From the NCBI RefSeq assembly GCF_000175635.1, contig NZ_ACVP01000008.1, positions 1 through 64,000 on the forward strand: DNA of 64,000 nt, written 5' to 3'. Both the position numbers and the translations under genes were made by a program. The notes beneath the pieces were generated by a model. That model searched no databases. It was given only the letters and a program-made list of their open reading frames with translations, and was not told the DNA's origin. Positions 42,988-51,767 of this stretch are shown here, one piece after another. The stretch is from Corynebacterium tuberculostearicum SK141 (GTDB lineage: Bacteria; Actinomycetota; Actinomycetes; Mycobacteriales; Mycobacteriaceae). Position 1 is the stretch's first letter; each line of letters opens with the position of its first letter.

Positions 42988-44136
42988 CTACTCCTCGTTT
43001 TTTAGTTGCTCGCGCAGCTGCTGGAAGTACTCGCGGGCAGCCTGGGGCTGCGCGGTGGAGTGCTGGCCCTGCTGCGCCTGCGGCTCTGCCTGCTGGTTCT
43101 CGGAGCGTTGCTGCTCAGCGCGCTGGGAAGCGGCGATGGCTTCGCGCTTAGCGCGTTCGGCCTGACGCTTAGATTCGCGCTCGATTTCTTCGGCGCGGGA
43201 AGGCTTCTTAGGCTGCGGGCGACGGCGCTGCGACGGATCCTCGGCGGAGTCGAGGGCGCGGTTGGCCATGAGCACGTCGCGCATGCCGCTGAAAAGATCG
43301 CCCATCCCCTGCGGGTTGGAAGGCATGTAAAGAACGGACGCCTGGCCGTTGTGGGAGACGTCGACCATTGCGTCGAGGTACTGGGAAACCAGCATGAGGG
43401 CTTCGGGGGATTCTTCCACGCCGGCGTCGCGAAGCATCTCGTACTGCTGGGCAATGCCCTCGACGATTTCCTTACGCTGGTCGGCGACGCCGCGGCCCTG
43501 CAGCTTCTTCGCCTCGGCTGCACCCTCAGCTTCCTTGACCACGCGGATCTTCTCAGCCTCCGCCTGGGCGACGGCCGCCTCGCGCTCGCGCTGCGCCGCG
43601 TTAATCGAGTTCATGGACTCGCGCACCCGGGAATCGGGGCGGATATCGGTGACCAAGGTGTTGACGAAGTTCCAGCCGTACTCGGCCATGTTGTCGCGCA
43701 AGGAGGCCGCAACATTGCGGGCGATGGTGTCCTTGGAGGAGAAGGAATCATCTAGGTTCATATTCGCTACGGAGGAACGAACATTGTCCTGGACGTAGGC
43801 CACAATCTGCTGCTCGTGATTGGAGAGCATGTAGTACGCCTCGCGCTCGCGGCCCTGGACTACCTCGTACTGCACGGCAACAGGGATTTGGACGAACACA
43901 TTGTCCTTCGTCTTGGTCTCCACCATCACGTCCAGCTGGCGCACCTGCAGCGAAATCTTATCGCGTACACGGTCCACCCACGGCATCTTAAAGTGCAGGC
44001 CAGCATGCGCCACCTTTTGGAATTTACCCAATCGCTCCAGAATGGCAGCTTCGCGAGTGCGAACGATGAAATAACCATCGAAGAGCGTTCCCAAGATAAT
44101 CAGCAGGATAATGACTAATACTATGGTGGCAATCAT
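42988..44136 (-). CDS. SPFH/band 7 (prohibitin-like) membrane protein
   Basis: The 382-residue protein has one N-terminal membrane helix (residues 2-22), an SPFH domain (about 20-180) with RLGKFQKVAHAGLHFKMPWV, and a coiled coil (about 190-230) rich in Ala/Glu. The last 100 residues form a Gln/Arg/Glu-rich tail. Stomatin-like bacterial proteins scaffold membrane microdomains. The domain order matches the HIR/FloT-like class. No NfeD gene lies beside it. Confidence 0.92.
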   Translation of the reverse strand: MIATIVLVIILLIILGTLFDGYFIVRTREAAILERLGKFQKVAHAGLHFKMPWVDRVRDKISLQVRQLDVMVETKTKDNVFVQIPVAVQYEVVQGREREAYYMLSNHEQQIVAYVQDNVRSSVANMNLDDSFSSKDTIARNVAASLRDNMAEYGWNFVNTLVTDIRPDSRVRESMNSINAAQREREAAVAQAEAEKIRVVKEAEGAAEAKKLQGRGVADQRKEIVEGIAQQYEMLRDAGVEESPEALMLVSQYLDAMVDVSHNGQASVLYMPSNPQGMGDLFSGMRDVLMANRALDSAEDPSQRRRPQPKKPSRAEEIERESKRQAERAKREAIAASQRAEQQRSENQQAEPQAQQGQHSTAQPQAAREYFQQLREQLKNEE

Positions 44137-44195
44137 TGAGTCTCCCTAAATGTCGTAATGATCACTAATATTTTCGCATAGGAAATAGCGAAATG

Positions 44196-45434
44196 CTAGT
44201 GATCGTCGATAAGCGAAAAGAGCCTCCCCAAGATGGTCGCACCATCCTCGCGAATGCCGTTGTGCTGGAACTCATTGTTGATCCACGGCCGCAGGTCTCC
44301 CAGGTGCGCGGCCGTAGCCAAGGACTCCTCGAGCGGGACGAAAATATCATCGACGTAGATGGCCGCAGCCGTGGTGGGTACCTCGCCCAGCGCATAGGGC
44401 GGGGAGAATTCGTGGCGGGCGAGGCCATGGGCGGCGTCGGCAAACGCGTGCAAGGCCGGGTCCTCGTCGAACTGCCAGGGGAAAATGTGCTCGCCGGTCA
44501 GCCAGGTGCCGACCTCAGCAAACTCCGGAAATTCCTCGCGCACGCGGTGCGCCGCCCAGTTCGTAGCGGCCTGGCCACCGGCGCCGCCGTAAATCGACTC
44601 ATGGATTGCGGCGTACAACGGAGCATCCGCAAAGCTCACGCGCTGGCCGACGTCCGCCAGGAAATCACCCCGCAACCGCTTCTCCCCCGCTACGGTGCGG
44701 AAGGGCTCTTCCAGAAGATAGGCCAGCGAATCAAAGCCGGTGCCGCGGCCGAGCTCGATGCCGATAGTGCGAAACCGCAGTGCGGACAAGCGCTCACCGG
44801 TAGGAAGCCGCTCATCCGAATTGTCGAGGTGGGAAATGATCTCCTCGATCCGGCCCTGTGCCCACGGGAATTCGCGGTAGAAGCGCTGTTGGCGGACCTT
44901 GAGCTTGCTGAAAGTAGCGCGGTAGAGATCGTCCGCGCCCTTCAGCGTAGGGATGCCGCCAGTGAAGAAGGCATGCTCGACGCGCTCGGGTGCCTGGGAT
45001 AGGTAGGCGGTAATGCAAAAGCCGCCGAAGGATTGGCCGAACAGCGACCATTTCTCGAGTCCGAGGTGCTCGCGCAGGCGCTCGGCATCGCGGACGATAT
45101 TGTCTTGGCGCAGCAACGCCAAGTGCCCTGCAGTGCGCTCTGCGGCCGGGCTAAGCGCGTCAATGCGGTTTGAGCGGCCGGTGCCGCGCTGATCCATGAG
45201 GAAAACGCGGTAGCGCTCTAGCGCCTTGCCAATCAGCCCCGTAGGCGCCAGCGGCCGAGGCGCCGGGAAACCGGGACCGCCCTGCAGGTATAGCAATGCG
45301 GGCAGGTCCTCTCCACCGGGCGGGATTATTTCGCGGGCGTAGAGCCCAAAAGTCCCGTGGGGATTGGAATAATCCCACGGGACTTCTAGGTGGTGCTCTT
45401 TAATTGTGTGGCCGAAGCGGCGATAGGAGGTCAT
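44196..45434 (-). CDS. Alpha/beta hydrolase, proline iminopeptidase family (S33)
   Basis: The 412-residue enzyme has the nucleophile elbow GQSFGGF (Ser), an oxyanion region YLQGGPGFPA and a C-terminal His in HFGDLRPW-like context. The layout fits peptidases of the S33 family that release N-terminal residues. It lies 11 bp past pflA on the same strand and may be part of the pfl operon, but its role there is unclear. Confidence 0.88.
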   Translation of the reverse strand: MTSYRRFGHTIKEHHLEVPWDYSNPHGTFGLYAREIIPPGGEDLPALLYLQGGPGFPAPRPLAPTGLIGKALERYRVFLMDQRGTGRSNRIDALSPAAERTAGHLALLRQDNIVRDAERLREHLGLEKWSLFGQSFGGFCITAYLSQAPERVEHAFFTGGIPTLKGADDLYRATFSKLKVRQQRFYREFPWAQGRIEEIISHLDNSDERLPTGERLSALRFRTIGIELGRGTGFDSLAYLLEEPFRTVAGEKRLRGDFLADVGQRVSFADAPLYAAIHESIYGGAGGQAATNWAAHRVREEFPEFAEVGTWLTGEHIFPWQFDEDPALHAFADAAHGLARHEFSPPYALGEVPTTAAAIYVDDIFVPLEESLATAAHLGDLRPWINNEFQHNGIREDGATILGRLFSLIDDH

Positions 45435-45445
45435 GTCCTCCCAGG

Positions 45446-46315
45446 CTAGTGGACTTCCAGACCCTTCGAGCGGAAGACATCGCGGATTTTCTCCACATCC
45501 TCCGGCTTTGGTGGCTTCGTGTCAGCTAGCTGGTAGTTCATACCCAAGTTATCCCACTTGTCCTTGCCCATATTGTGGAAAGGCAGGACCTCAACGCGCT
45601 CAACGTTGGATTTCCAACGCGCCACGATGTTGGCCACATTTTCCACGTTCTCTGGCGAGTCCGTGAGGTCTGGCACCACCACGAAGCGGATCCACACCGC
45701 CTTGCCCATCTTGTTTAGCCTGTCGCCGAAGTCCAGCGTGGGCTGGAGTTCGCGCTGAGTGACCTTGCGATAGGTTTCCTCGTCGCCCGACTTGACGTCG
45801 AGAAGCACGAGGTCGATATTGTCCAGGTCCTCGTCACGCAAACGCGCACCGAGATAACCGGCAGTATCGATGGTGGTGTGGATGCCCGCATCGTGAACTT
45901 CCTTCAGCACGCGGCGCGTGAAAGAAAGTTGGAAGAGGGGTTCACCACCGGAGATGGTGAGACCGCCACCGGAAGCGTTGAAGATTGGCTTATAACGCTT
46001 AATGCGCTTGACCACATCCTCGACCCGCTCTAGCGTGCCGGTCTTCATCTCCCAGGTGTCTGGGTTATGGCAGTACTGGCAGCGCAGTGGGCAGCCGGAC
46101 ATGAACATCGTCATGCGGGTACCCGGGCCATCGACGGCGGTCACGAGCTCCCAAGAGTGCACGAGGGCAATATCGCCGGTACGGCGCGCCTCCATGAGTT
46201 CGGGGCGGGTAATGTCATCGAATTGAGCGTCGTCTCCCAGGCCCGCGGCCGCGCCGCGGACTCGCTCTCCCTCTTCAGGAGAGAGGGTAACGACACCAGT
46301 AACGCCATCAGCCAT
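45446..46315 (-). CDS. pflA: Pyruvate formate-lyase activating enzyme
   Basis: This radical SAM enzyme generates the glycyl radical on PFL. The CxxxCxxC iron-sulfur motif is in GCPLRCQYCHNPDTW. The protein is 289 residues, about 45 longer than E. coli PflA because of an acidic N-terminal extension before WELVTAVDGPGTR. The gene starts 2 bp after the grcA-like stop, so translation is coupled. It is third in a pflB, grcA-like, pflA operon. Confidence 0.95.
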   Translation of the reverse strand: MADGVTGVVTLSPEEGERVRGAAAGLGDDAQFDDITRPELMEARRTGDIALVHSWELVTAVDGPGTRMTMFMSGCPLRCQYCHNPDTWEMKTGTLERVEDVVKRIKRYKPIFNASGGGLTISGGEPLFQLSFTRRVLKEVHDAGIHTTIDTAGYLGARLRDEDLDNIDLVLLDVKSGDEETYRKVTQRELQPTLDFGDRLNKMGKAVWIRFVVVPDLTDSPENVENVANIVARWKSNVERVEVLPFHNMGKDKWDNLGMNYQLADTKPPKPEDVEKIRDVFRSKGLEVH

Positions 46316-46317
46316 GA

Positions 46318-46569
46318 TTAGGAACCCTGGTGGAAGGTGCGGGAGATAACGTCGAGCTGCTGCTCCTTGGTCAGCTTGACAAAGTTGACAGCGTAGCCAG
46401 AGACGCGAACGGTGAGGTTCGGGTACTTCTCTGGGTGCTCAACGGCGTCCTCGAGGGTGGACTTGTCCAGCACGTTGATGTTTGCGTGGTACAGACCAGA
46501 GTTCATCTGGTGTGCATCGCGGTTTGCCTTCATTGCAGACATGCGGTCTTCGAAAGTTGGGGTTGCCAT
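46318..46569 (-). CDS. grcA: Separate glycyl-radical domain subunit of pyruvate formate-lyase (GrcA-like)
   Basis: The 83-residue protein equals the C-terminal glycyl-radical domain of PFL, with [20 protein letters not shown] and the radical Gly58 in RVSGYA. Residues 1-24 are a novel lead-in. It is preceded by a strong AAAGGAG. In E. coli, GrcA (YfiD) is a spare part that repairs oxygen-cleaved PflB. Here the adjacent pflB lacks its own domain entirely, so this protein should be an essential subunit rather than a spare. Confidence 0.92.
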   Translation of the reverse strand: MATPTFEDRMSAMKANRDAHQMNSGLYHANINVLDKSTLEDAVEHPEKYPNLTVRVSGYAVNFVKLTKEQQLDVISRTFHQGS

Positions 46570-46611
46570 GATTTTCTCCTTTTCGAGATGGTTGAGGGGG
46601 GTTAGTGGTTT

Positions 46612-48699
46612 TTACTTCTCCATGATGAAGCCGGCATCCAGAACGCCCACCAAGTTATTGATGCGCTCTTCTGGGGTGCGGCCCAATCCGGAAGGAGTAA
46701 TGGTGTTGGTCAGCGAGATGCCGTCCAAGGCGTCCTTGTAATCCAGCTTGCCGACGGACAGCATGGAAGCAACCATGCCGTGGCTGTCAGCACCGTTTTC
46801 AGGGTTAGCGCCTGGGGAGAACGGCGTGCCGGCCTTGTGGCCCGACGGGAAGGCGCCTGTTGCCTTGCCGTAGACCACGTTCGAGGTAATGGTCAGCACG
46901 GACTGGGTTGGGATGGCATTGCGGTACATCGGGATGGCCTTAATCTTTTCCATCACGGTGTGGACAATGGTAGCGGCGATATCATCGGCGCGGTCGTCAT
47001 CGTTGCCGTAGAACGGGAACTCACCTTCGGTGATGTAGTCCGTAATCAGGCCGGTCTCGTCGCGTACCGGGGTGACCTTAGCGTACTTGATAGCAGCCAG
47101 GGAGTCGGCGACGATGGACAGGCCGGCGATGCCGCAGCCCATGGAGCGGACGATATTGGAATCGTGCAGCGCCATCTCGACTGCCTCATAGGCGTACTTG
47201 TCGTGGGAGTAGTGGATGATGTTGAGGGCCTCAACGTAGGTGCCAACAACCCAGTCCAGCATCTCCTCGTACTTCTGCCAGACCTCGTCGAAGTCCAGCG
47301 GGCCGTCGCCCTTGATGGGCTCGTAGCCTTCGACAACCTGCTTGCCGGATACCTCATCGCGGCCACCGTTGATGGCGTAGAGCAGAGCCTTTGCGGCGTT
47401 CACACGAGCGCCGAAGAACTGCATCTGCTTGCCAACTTCCATCGGGGAGACACAGCAAGCAATTGCGGCGTCATCGCCCCACTGCTCACGAATCTGGCGG
47501 TCAGACTCGTACTGGATGGAGGAGGTCTCAATGGAGATGTGGGCACAGAATTCCTTGTAGCCCTCTGGCAGCTTCGGATCCCAGAAGATGGTGATGTTTG
47601 GCTCAGGTGATGGGCCAAGGTTAACCAGGGTCTGCAGCAGACGGAAGGAAGTCTTGGTGACCATGTGGCGGCCGTCGTTGCCAAAGCCAGCGTCGGACCA
47701 GGTTGCCCAGTATGGGTCGCCGGAGAAGATCTGGTCGTAGTCGATGGTGCGCAGGAAGCGAACGATACGCAGCTTGAGAACCAGGGAGTCGATGATCTCC
47801 TGGGCGTCTTCCTCGGTGATGATGCCAGCGGCGAGGTCGCGCTCGAAGTAGCAATCGAAGAAGGCGGACAGGCGGCCGATGGACATTGCGGCGCCATCCT
47901 GGGACTTAATGGAAGCCAGGTAGCCGAAGTAGGTCCACTGTACTGCCTCGTGAGCGGTCTTGGCCGGCTGGGAGATGTCGAAGCCGTAGGACTCAGCCAT
48001 CTTCTTGAGCTTCTTCAGGGCCTTGATCTGCTCGGAGTGCTCCTCGCGGAAGCGTGCCCAGTGCTCAGAGAAGCCAGCATCGGCGACGGAATCGCGGGAA
48101 GCCTGCTTTTCCTCGATCAGGTAATCCACACCATAAAGTGCAACACGGCGGTAGTCGCCGATGATGCGGCCACGGCCGTAAGCATCCGGCAGGCCGGTAA
48201 TGATGTGTGATGAACGAGCAGCGCGGATGCGCGGGGTGTAGATATCGAAGACCGCATCGTTGTGGGTCTTGCGGTAACGGGTGAAGATCTTCTCCACCTC
48301 AGGATCTACTTCCTTGCCCGCTTCGGCGATAGCCTGCTTGACCATGCGCCAGCCACCGAACGGCATCATGGCGCGCTTCAGCGGGGTATCAGTCTGCAGA
48401 CCGACGATAACGTCGTCGTCCTCTGAGATGTAGCCGGCCGGGAAGGCGTCGATATCGGTCGGGGTGTGGGTGTCAACGTCGTAAACGCGCTGCTCGCGCT
48501 CGACGGACAGGTACTTCTTTTCCAGAGTGTCCCAGACGCGCTTGGTCTTCTCGGTCGGGCCTGCCAGGAAGCTGGAGTCACCGTCGTACGGCGTGTAGTT
48601 GCGCTGGATGAAGTCGCGGACGTTAATGCCCTCGGTCCATGGACCGGACTCAAATCCCTTCCAAGCTTCAAACTGTTGAGGCTGCGTTGCGGTAGTCAT
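46612..48699 (-). CDS. pflB: Pyruvate formate-lyase catalytic subunit lacking the glycyl-radical domain
   Basis: PFL cleaves pyruvate and CoA to acetyl-CoA and formate in anaerobic metabolism. The 695-residue protein matches E. coli PflB (760 residues) from the N-terminus, with the catalytic Cys pair at 415-416 (IACCVSPM), corresponding to E. coli Cys418-Cys419. It ends at RINNLVGVLDAGFIMEK, just before the region in which E. coli PflB continues into its glycyl-radical loop. The radical Gly is absent. The next gene, 42 bp downstream, encodes it. First gene of the operon. Confidence 0.96.
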   Translation of the reverse strand: MTTATQPQQFEAWKGFESGPWTEGINVRDFIQRNYTPYDGDSSFLAGPTEKTKRVWDTLEKKYLSVEREQRVYDVDTHTPTDIDAFPAGYISEDDDVIVGLQTDTPLKRAMMPFGGWRMVKQAIAEAGKEVDPEVEKIFTRYRKTHNDAVFDIYTPRIRAARSSHIITGLPDAYGRGRIIGDYRRVALYGVDYLIEEKQASRDSVADAGFSEHWARFREEHSEQIKALKKLKKMAESYGFDISQPAKTAHEAVQWTYFGYLASIKSQDGAAMSIGRLSAFFDCYFERDLAAGIITEEDAQEIIDSLVLKLRIVRFLRTIDYDQIFSGDPYWATWSDAGFGNDGRHMVTKTSFRLLQTLVNLGPSPEPNITIFWDPKLPEGYKEFCAHISIETSSIQYESDRQIREQWGDDAAIACCVSPMEVGKQMQFFGARVNAAKALLYAINGGRDEVSGKQVVEGYEPIKGDGPLDFDEVWQKYEEMLDWVVGTYVEALNIIHYSHDKYAYEAVEMALHDSNIVRSMGCGIAGLSIVADSLAAIKYAKVTPVRDETGLITDYITEGEFPFYGNDDDRADDIAATIVHTVMEKIKAIPMYRNAIPTQSVLTITSNVVYGKATGAFPSGHKAGTPFSPGANPENGADSHGMVASMLSVGKLDYKDALDGISLTNTITPSGLGRTPEERINNLVGVLDAGFIMEK

Positions 48700-49015
48700 A
48701 ATTCCCTTCTCTCGGGCGAATTGCTATCAGGGGATAAATGCCGCTTTCTTCGAGCCACAGCACCAAGCCCCTCTGGCCTCAATTGTTGACCAATTCCCTG
48801 GTAATAACAAGTCTCGCAAACGTTTGAAAGCTAAGTAATAAACCGGTCGTGTTGTTTCGCAGGTGAGTGATTTTATGCAGTACGCACGTACGTCTTCCAT
48901 CGGGGGTGAAATAGCCCCGAACGTGTTCCGCATCACCACTAAATTTTGGCCGCTACCTGCGCGAACCTCTACTGTTAATCCCGTTCAGCTTCGCTTCCGC
49001 ACAAAGGAGGACTTC
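48700..49015. promoter_or_regulatory. Divergent control region between pflB and the purine permease
   Basis: This 316-bp region holds no supportable gene. It contains an interrupted palindrome at 48783-48810 (TTGTT..ACCA-N6-TGGT..AACAA) and a perfect 10-bp palindrome CAAACGTTTG at 48817-48826, of LacI-operator type. The AAAGGAGG before the GTG at 49016 marks the permease start. An upstream ATG at 48863 is in frame but lacks a binding site. Confidence 0.5.
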
Positions 49016-50926
49016 GTGGCTTCCCAGCCCAAGCATCCAGTAGATATCGTCCCACCCGCGCCCAAACTAGCCGCCTTGGGTTTACAGCATGTGCTGGCGT
49101 TTTATGCCGGCGCAGTCATCGTCCCGCTGCTCATTGCCGGCTCGCTCAATCTGGATGCGGAAACCACCATCCACCTCATTAATGCGGACCTGTTGACCTG
49201 TGGCATTGCGACGATCATTCAGTCCATGGGCGTCGGCAAGCGCATTGGCGTGCGCCTGCCCATCGTGCAGGGCGTGACTACTACGGCCGTCTCCCCGATT
49301 ATTGCCATTGGCCTGGGCGCGACCGACGGCGCGGGTGGGGTGGCCTCGCTGCCAACCATTTATGGCGCCATTATTGTCGCCGGCCTTTTTACCTTCTTCG
49401 CGGCGCCGGTCTTTGGCAAGGTGCTGCGTTTCTTCCCGCCGGTGGTCACCGGTTCGGTCCTACTGGTCATGGGTACGTCGCTGTTGGGGGTGTCGGCCAA
49501 TGACTTTGTCAATTACGCCGAGGGCGTGCCGGCCACCCGCGACTTACTCTATGGCTTTGGCACGCTCGCGGTCATCATCTTGGTGCAGCGTTTTTCCTCC
49601 GGCTTCCTGGGCACCCTGGCCGTGCTCATCGGCCTAGTCCTGGGCACTGGCGTGGCGCTCGTGCTTGGCGACGCCTCCTTTGACGAGGTCTCCTCCGCCC
49701 CCGCCCTCGGCATTACTACCCCGTTCTACTTCGGTATGCCGAAGTTTGACCTGGTGGCTATCTTCTCGCTCATCATCGTCATGATCATCACCATGGTGGA
49801 GACCACCGGTGACGTCTTTGCTACCGGCGAGATCGTAAAAAAGCGCATCCGCCGCGATGATGTCGTGCGTGCCATTCGCGCCGATGGCCTGTCCACCCTG
49901 GTGGGTGGCGTGATGAACTCCTTCCCCTATACCTGCTTTGCCCAAAACGTTGGCCTGGTACGCCTGACCAGCGTGAAGTCGCGCTGGGTGGCCGTTGCCG
50001 CCGCCGGGTTCATGATGGTGCTGGGCATTTTGCCCAAGGCCGGCGCGGTCGTAGCCTCCATCCCCTCCCCCGTTCTCGGCGGCGCCTCCCTGGCGCTTTT
50101 TGCCAACGTGGCGTGGGTGGGCCTACAGACCATCGCCAAGGCCGATCTTTCCGATGGCCGCAACTCCGTCATCGTCACCTCCGCGCTGGGGCTGGCCATG
50201 CTGGTGACCTTCAAGCCGGATATCGCCACCGCCTTCCCGGAGTGGGCGCAAACCTTCGTCTCTTCTGGCATGTCCATCGGCGCGATTACCGCCATTGTGC
50301 TCAACCTTTTGTTCTTCCACACAGGAGGCAAGCAGGGAACGCAAGTGTCTCGGGCCGTCGGCAAGAGCGTGAGCCTGCAGCAGATCAACGGCGCTTCCCG
50401 CGAAGAATTCGTCTCCGCGCTGCGCCCGCTGTTTAATAACGAGACCTGGCCGCTGGAGCTGGCGTGGGAGTCGCGGCCCTTCGGCGATGTTAATGAGCTG
50501 CGCGCGGCCATTCAGGTGGCCGTGCTGACCGCGGATGATTCCCGCCGCGCCGCGCTCATACACGATTATCCGGCCATGGATGAGCTGCTGCTTGCCGACG
50601 CCGACGAGGCCGCCACCATCTCCGCCGACCGCGGCTCCCTGGGCCTAACCGACCTGGATGATGTGCAGACCGAGCGCATCACCGAGCTTTCCGCCGCCTA
50701 CCGCGAGCGCTTTGGCATGCCCTTTGTGGCCTATTTGGATACCAATGACACCGTCGACCGCGTCATTGATGCCGGCGTGCGCCGCCTAGCCAACTCCCCC
50801 GAGCAGGAGAACCGCACCGCACTGGGCGAAATCGTAGAAATTGCCAACGACCGCTTCGATATCCTGCTGGCCGATGCCAACCCGGTCCGCTCCTCGTGGG
50901 ACCGCAAGTTCACCGAGGTGGACTAG
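49016..50926 (+). CDS. Purine/uracil permease (NCS2) fused to OHCU-decarboxylase-like domain
   Basis: The 636-residue protein begins at GTG 49016 after AAAGGAGG. Residues 1-440 form an NCS2/UraA-type permease with twelve to fourteen helices and motifs like PIVQGVTTTAVSP and TTGDVFATGEIV. Residues about 455-630 match 2-oxo-4-hydroxy-4-carboxy-5-ureidoimidazoline decarboxylase (UraD), which acts in urate breakdown. The usual catalytic His of the AHPDL motif is replaced by Tyr518 in HDYPAM, and the usual Glu-Gln pair is changed to Asp-Arg (ADRGSLGL). Activity of the second domain is doubtful. Urate or xanthine is the likely cargo. Confidence 0.88.
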   Translation: MASQPKHPVDIVPPAPKLAALGLQHVLAFYAGAVIVPLLIAGSLNLDAETTIHLINADLLTCGIATIIQSMGVGKRIGVRLPIVQGVTTTAVSPIIAIGLGATDGAGGVASLPTIYGAIIVAGLFTFFAAPVFGKVLRFFPPVVTGSVLLVMGTSLLGVSANDFVNYAEGVPATRDLLYGFGTLAVIILVQRFSSGFLGTLAVLIGLVLGTGVALVLGDASFDEVSSAPALGITTPFYFGMPKFDLVAIFSLIIVMIITMVETTGDVFATGEIVKKRIRRDDVVRAIRADGLSTLVGGVMNSFPYTCFAQNVGLVRLTSVKSRWVAVAAAGFMMVLGILPKAGAVVASIPSPVLGGASLALFANVAWVGLQTIAKADLSDGRNSVIVTSALGLAMLVTFKPDIATAFPEWAQTFVSSGMSIGAITAIVLNLLFFHTGGKQGTQVSRAVGKSVSLQQINGASREEFVSALRPLFNNETWPLELAWESRPFGDVNELRAAIQVAVLTADDSRRAALIHDYPAMDELLLADADEAATISADRGSLGLTDLDDVQTERITELSAAYRERFGMPFVAYLDTNDTVDRVIDAGVRRLANSPEQENRTALGEIVEIANDRFDILLADANPVRSSWDRKFTEVD

Positions 50927-51517
50927 TTAGCGAAAGGAAAAGTCCACTTCGGCCTCTGGGTCCACGCCGGAAATAATGCCGGTGTAGAACTGCTTGGCCT
51001 GGGATTGGAGGACATCGCGATTATCCGCGATGTCCTCTTTCTTTTTGTCCTCGTTGAGGATCTTGGTGATGGTTTCCGCCTTATCGATATCCGGGGTAAT
51101 CCAGCTCAGCGCGCCGTTGTCTTCCACCGCGGTTTCGAAATTCTCATCCGAGTGCCCGATGAAAATGAACTCGGGGATCTCCACGCGGAAGTGGTGCGGG
51201 GATTCTTCTTCCACCTGAACCTGAGATCCTTCGATGCCGAGCTTGGCGCGGTAGGAGTACTTGATGTACTGGGTGCGCTCGCTGCCCGGGACCTGCCAAT
51301 TCCACAGCTTACTGGTGGCGGATTCCTCCGATAGGCCTTCGATGCCCAGCGAGACGAGCACCACCTGCTCTTCGCGTTCCACGGCCTTGATGACCTTGGT
51401 ATTACTCGATTCGGTCTCCACCTCCACCGGTTCCCGCACCTGCCAAATGAACACCGCGGCGGCAGCCACGGCGGCAATGAGAATGACGGCAATAAGGGTG
51501 GAAAGCAGCTTTTTCAT
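50927..51517 (-). CDS. Secreted or membrane-anchored protein, weakly DUF4230-like
   Basis: The 196-residue protein (start 51517, MKKLL) has a single N-terminal membrane helix and a mixed alpha/beta extracytoplasmic domain. The pattern resembles DUF4230 proteins, but I give that low weight. No catalytic motif is visible. It begins upstream of tRNA-Leu and ends one base past the permease stop, on the opposite strand, so the two genes abut tail to tail. Function is unknown. Confidence 0.78.
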   Translation of the reverse strand: MKKLLSTLIAVILIAAVAAAAVFIWQVREPVEVETESSNTKVIKAVEREEQVVLVSLGIEGLSEESATSKLWNWQVPGSERTQYIKYSYRAKLGIEGSQVQVEEESPHHFRVEIPEFIFIGHSDENFETAVEDNGALSWITPDIDKAETITKILNEDKKKEDIADNRDVLQSQAKQFYTGIISGVDPEAEVDFSFR

Positions 51518-51555
51518 GATGACCATCTTAGGGCGACTATGCGGGCAGTGATATG

Positions 51556-51589
51556 CGAAAGCGCCGCCAGCTCTGCGAGCCGACGGCGC
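51556..51589 (-). terminator. Hairpin terminator after tRNA-Leu
   Basis: A 13-bp stem with two G-T pairs and a 3-nt loop lies 7 bases past the tRNA on the minus strand, at 51561-51589. The tail is short (TTTCG). Confidence 0.65.
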
Positions 51590-51595
51590 CGGTTG

Positions 51596-51677
51596 TGCGC
51601 CCGGTGAGACTTGAACTCACACGTCATAAGACACTAGAACCTAAATCTAGCGCGTCTGCCAATTCCGCCACGGGCGC
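51596..51677 (-). tRNA. tRNA-Leu (anticodon TAG)
   Basis: The acceptor arms GCGCCCG and CGGGCGC pair, with a long variable arm typical of tRNA-Leu. The anticodon loop TTTAGGT carries TAG. CCA is not encoded. It reads CUN-type leucine codons. Confidence 0.95.
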
Positions 51678-51767
51678 GGGGGACTTGCCATAGTGTACAC
51701 GGCACGCCGTCAATCCAGAAACCAGGGGTGTTCTGTTTTCCGGCCGCTGGTGGGTAGGGTGGATCGC

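Noticed and set aside
46318..46569. GrcA-like gene as a mere repair factor, as in E. coli
   Set aside because: pflB has no glycyl-radical domain of its own, so the small protein should be needed, not a spare.
48863..49015. In-frame extension of the purine permease from ATG 48863
   Set aside because: No binding site and not hydrophobic or family-like, whereas GTG 49016 has AAAGGAGG at ideal spacing.
48700..49015. Purine riboswitch upstream of the permease
   Set aside because: I find no conserved aptamer core or paired three-way junction; the palindromes look like DNA operators.
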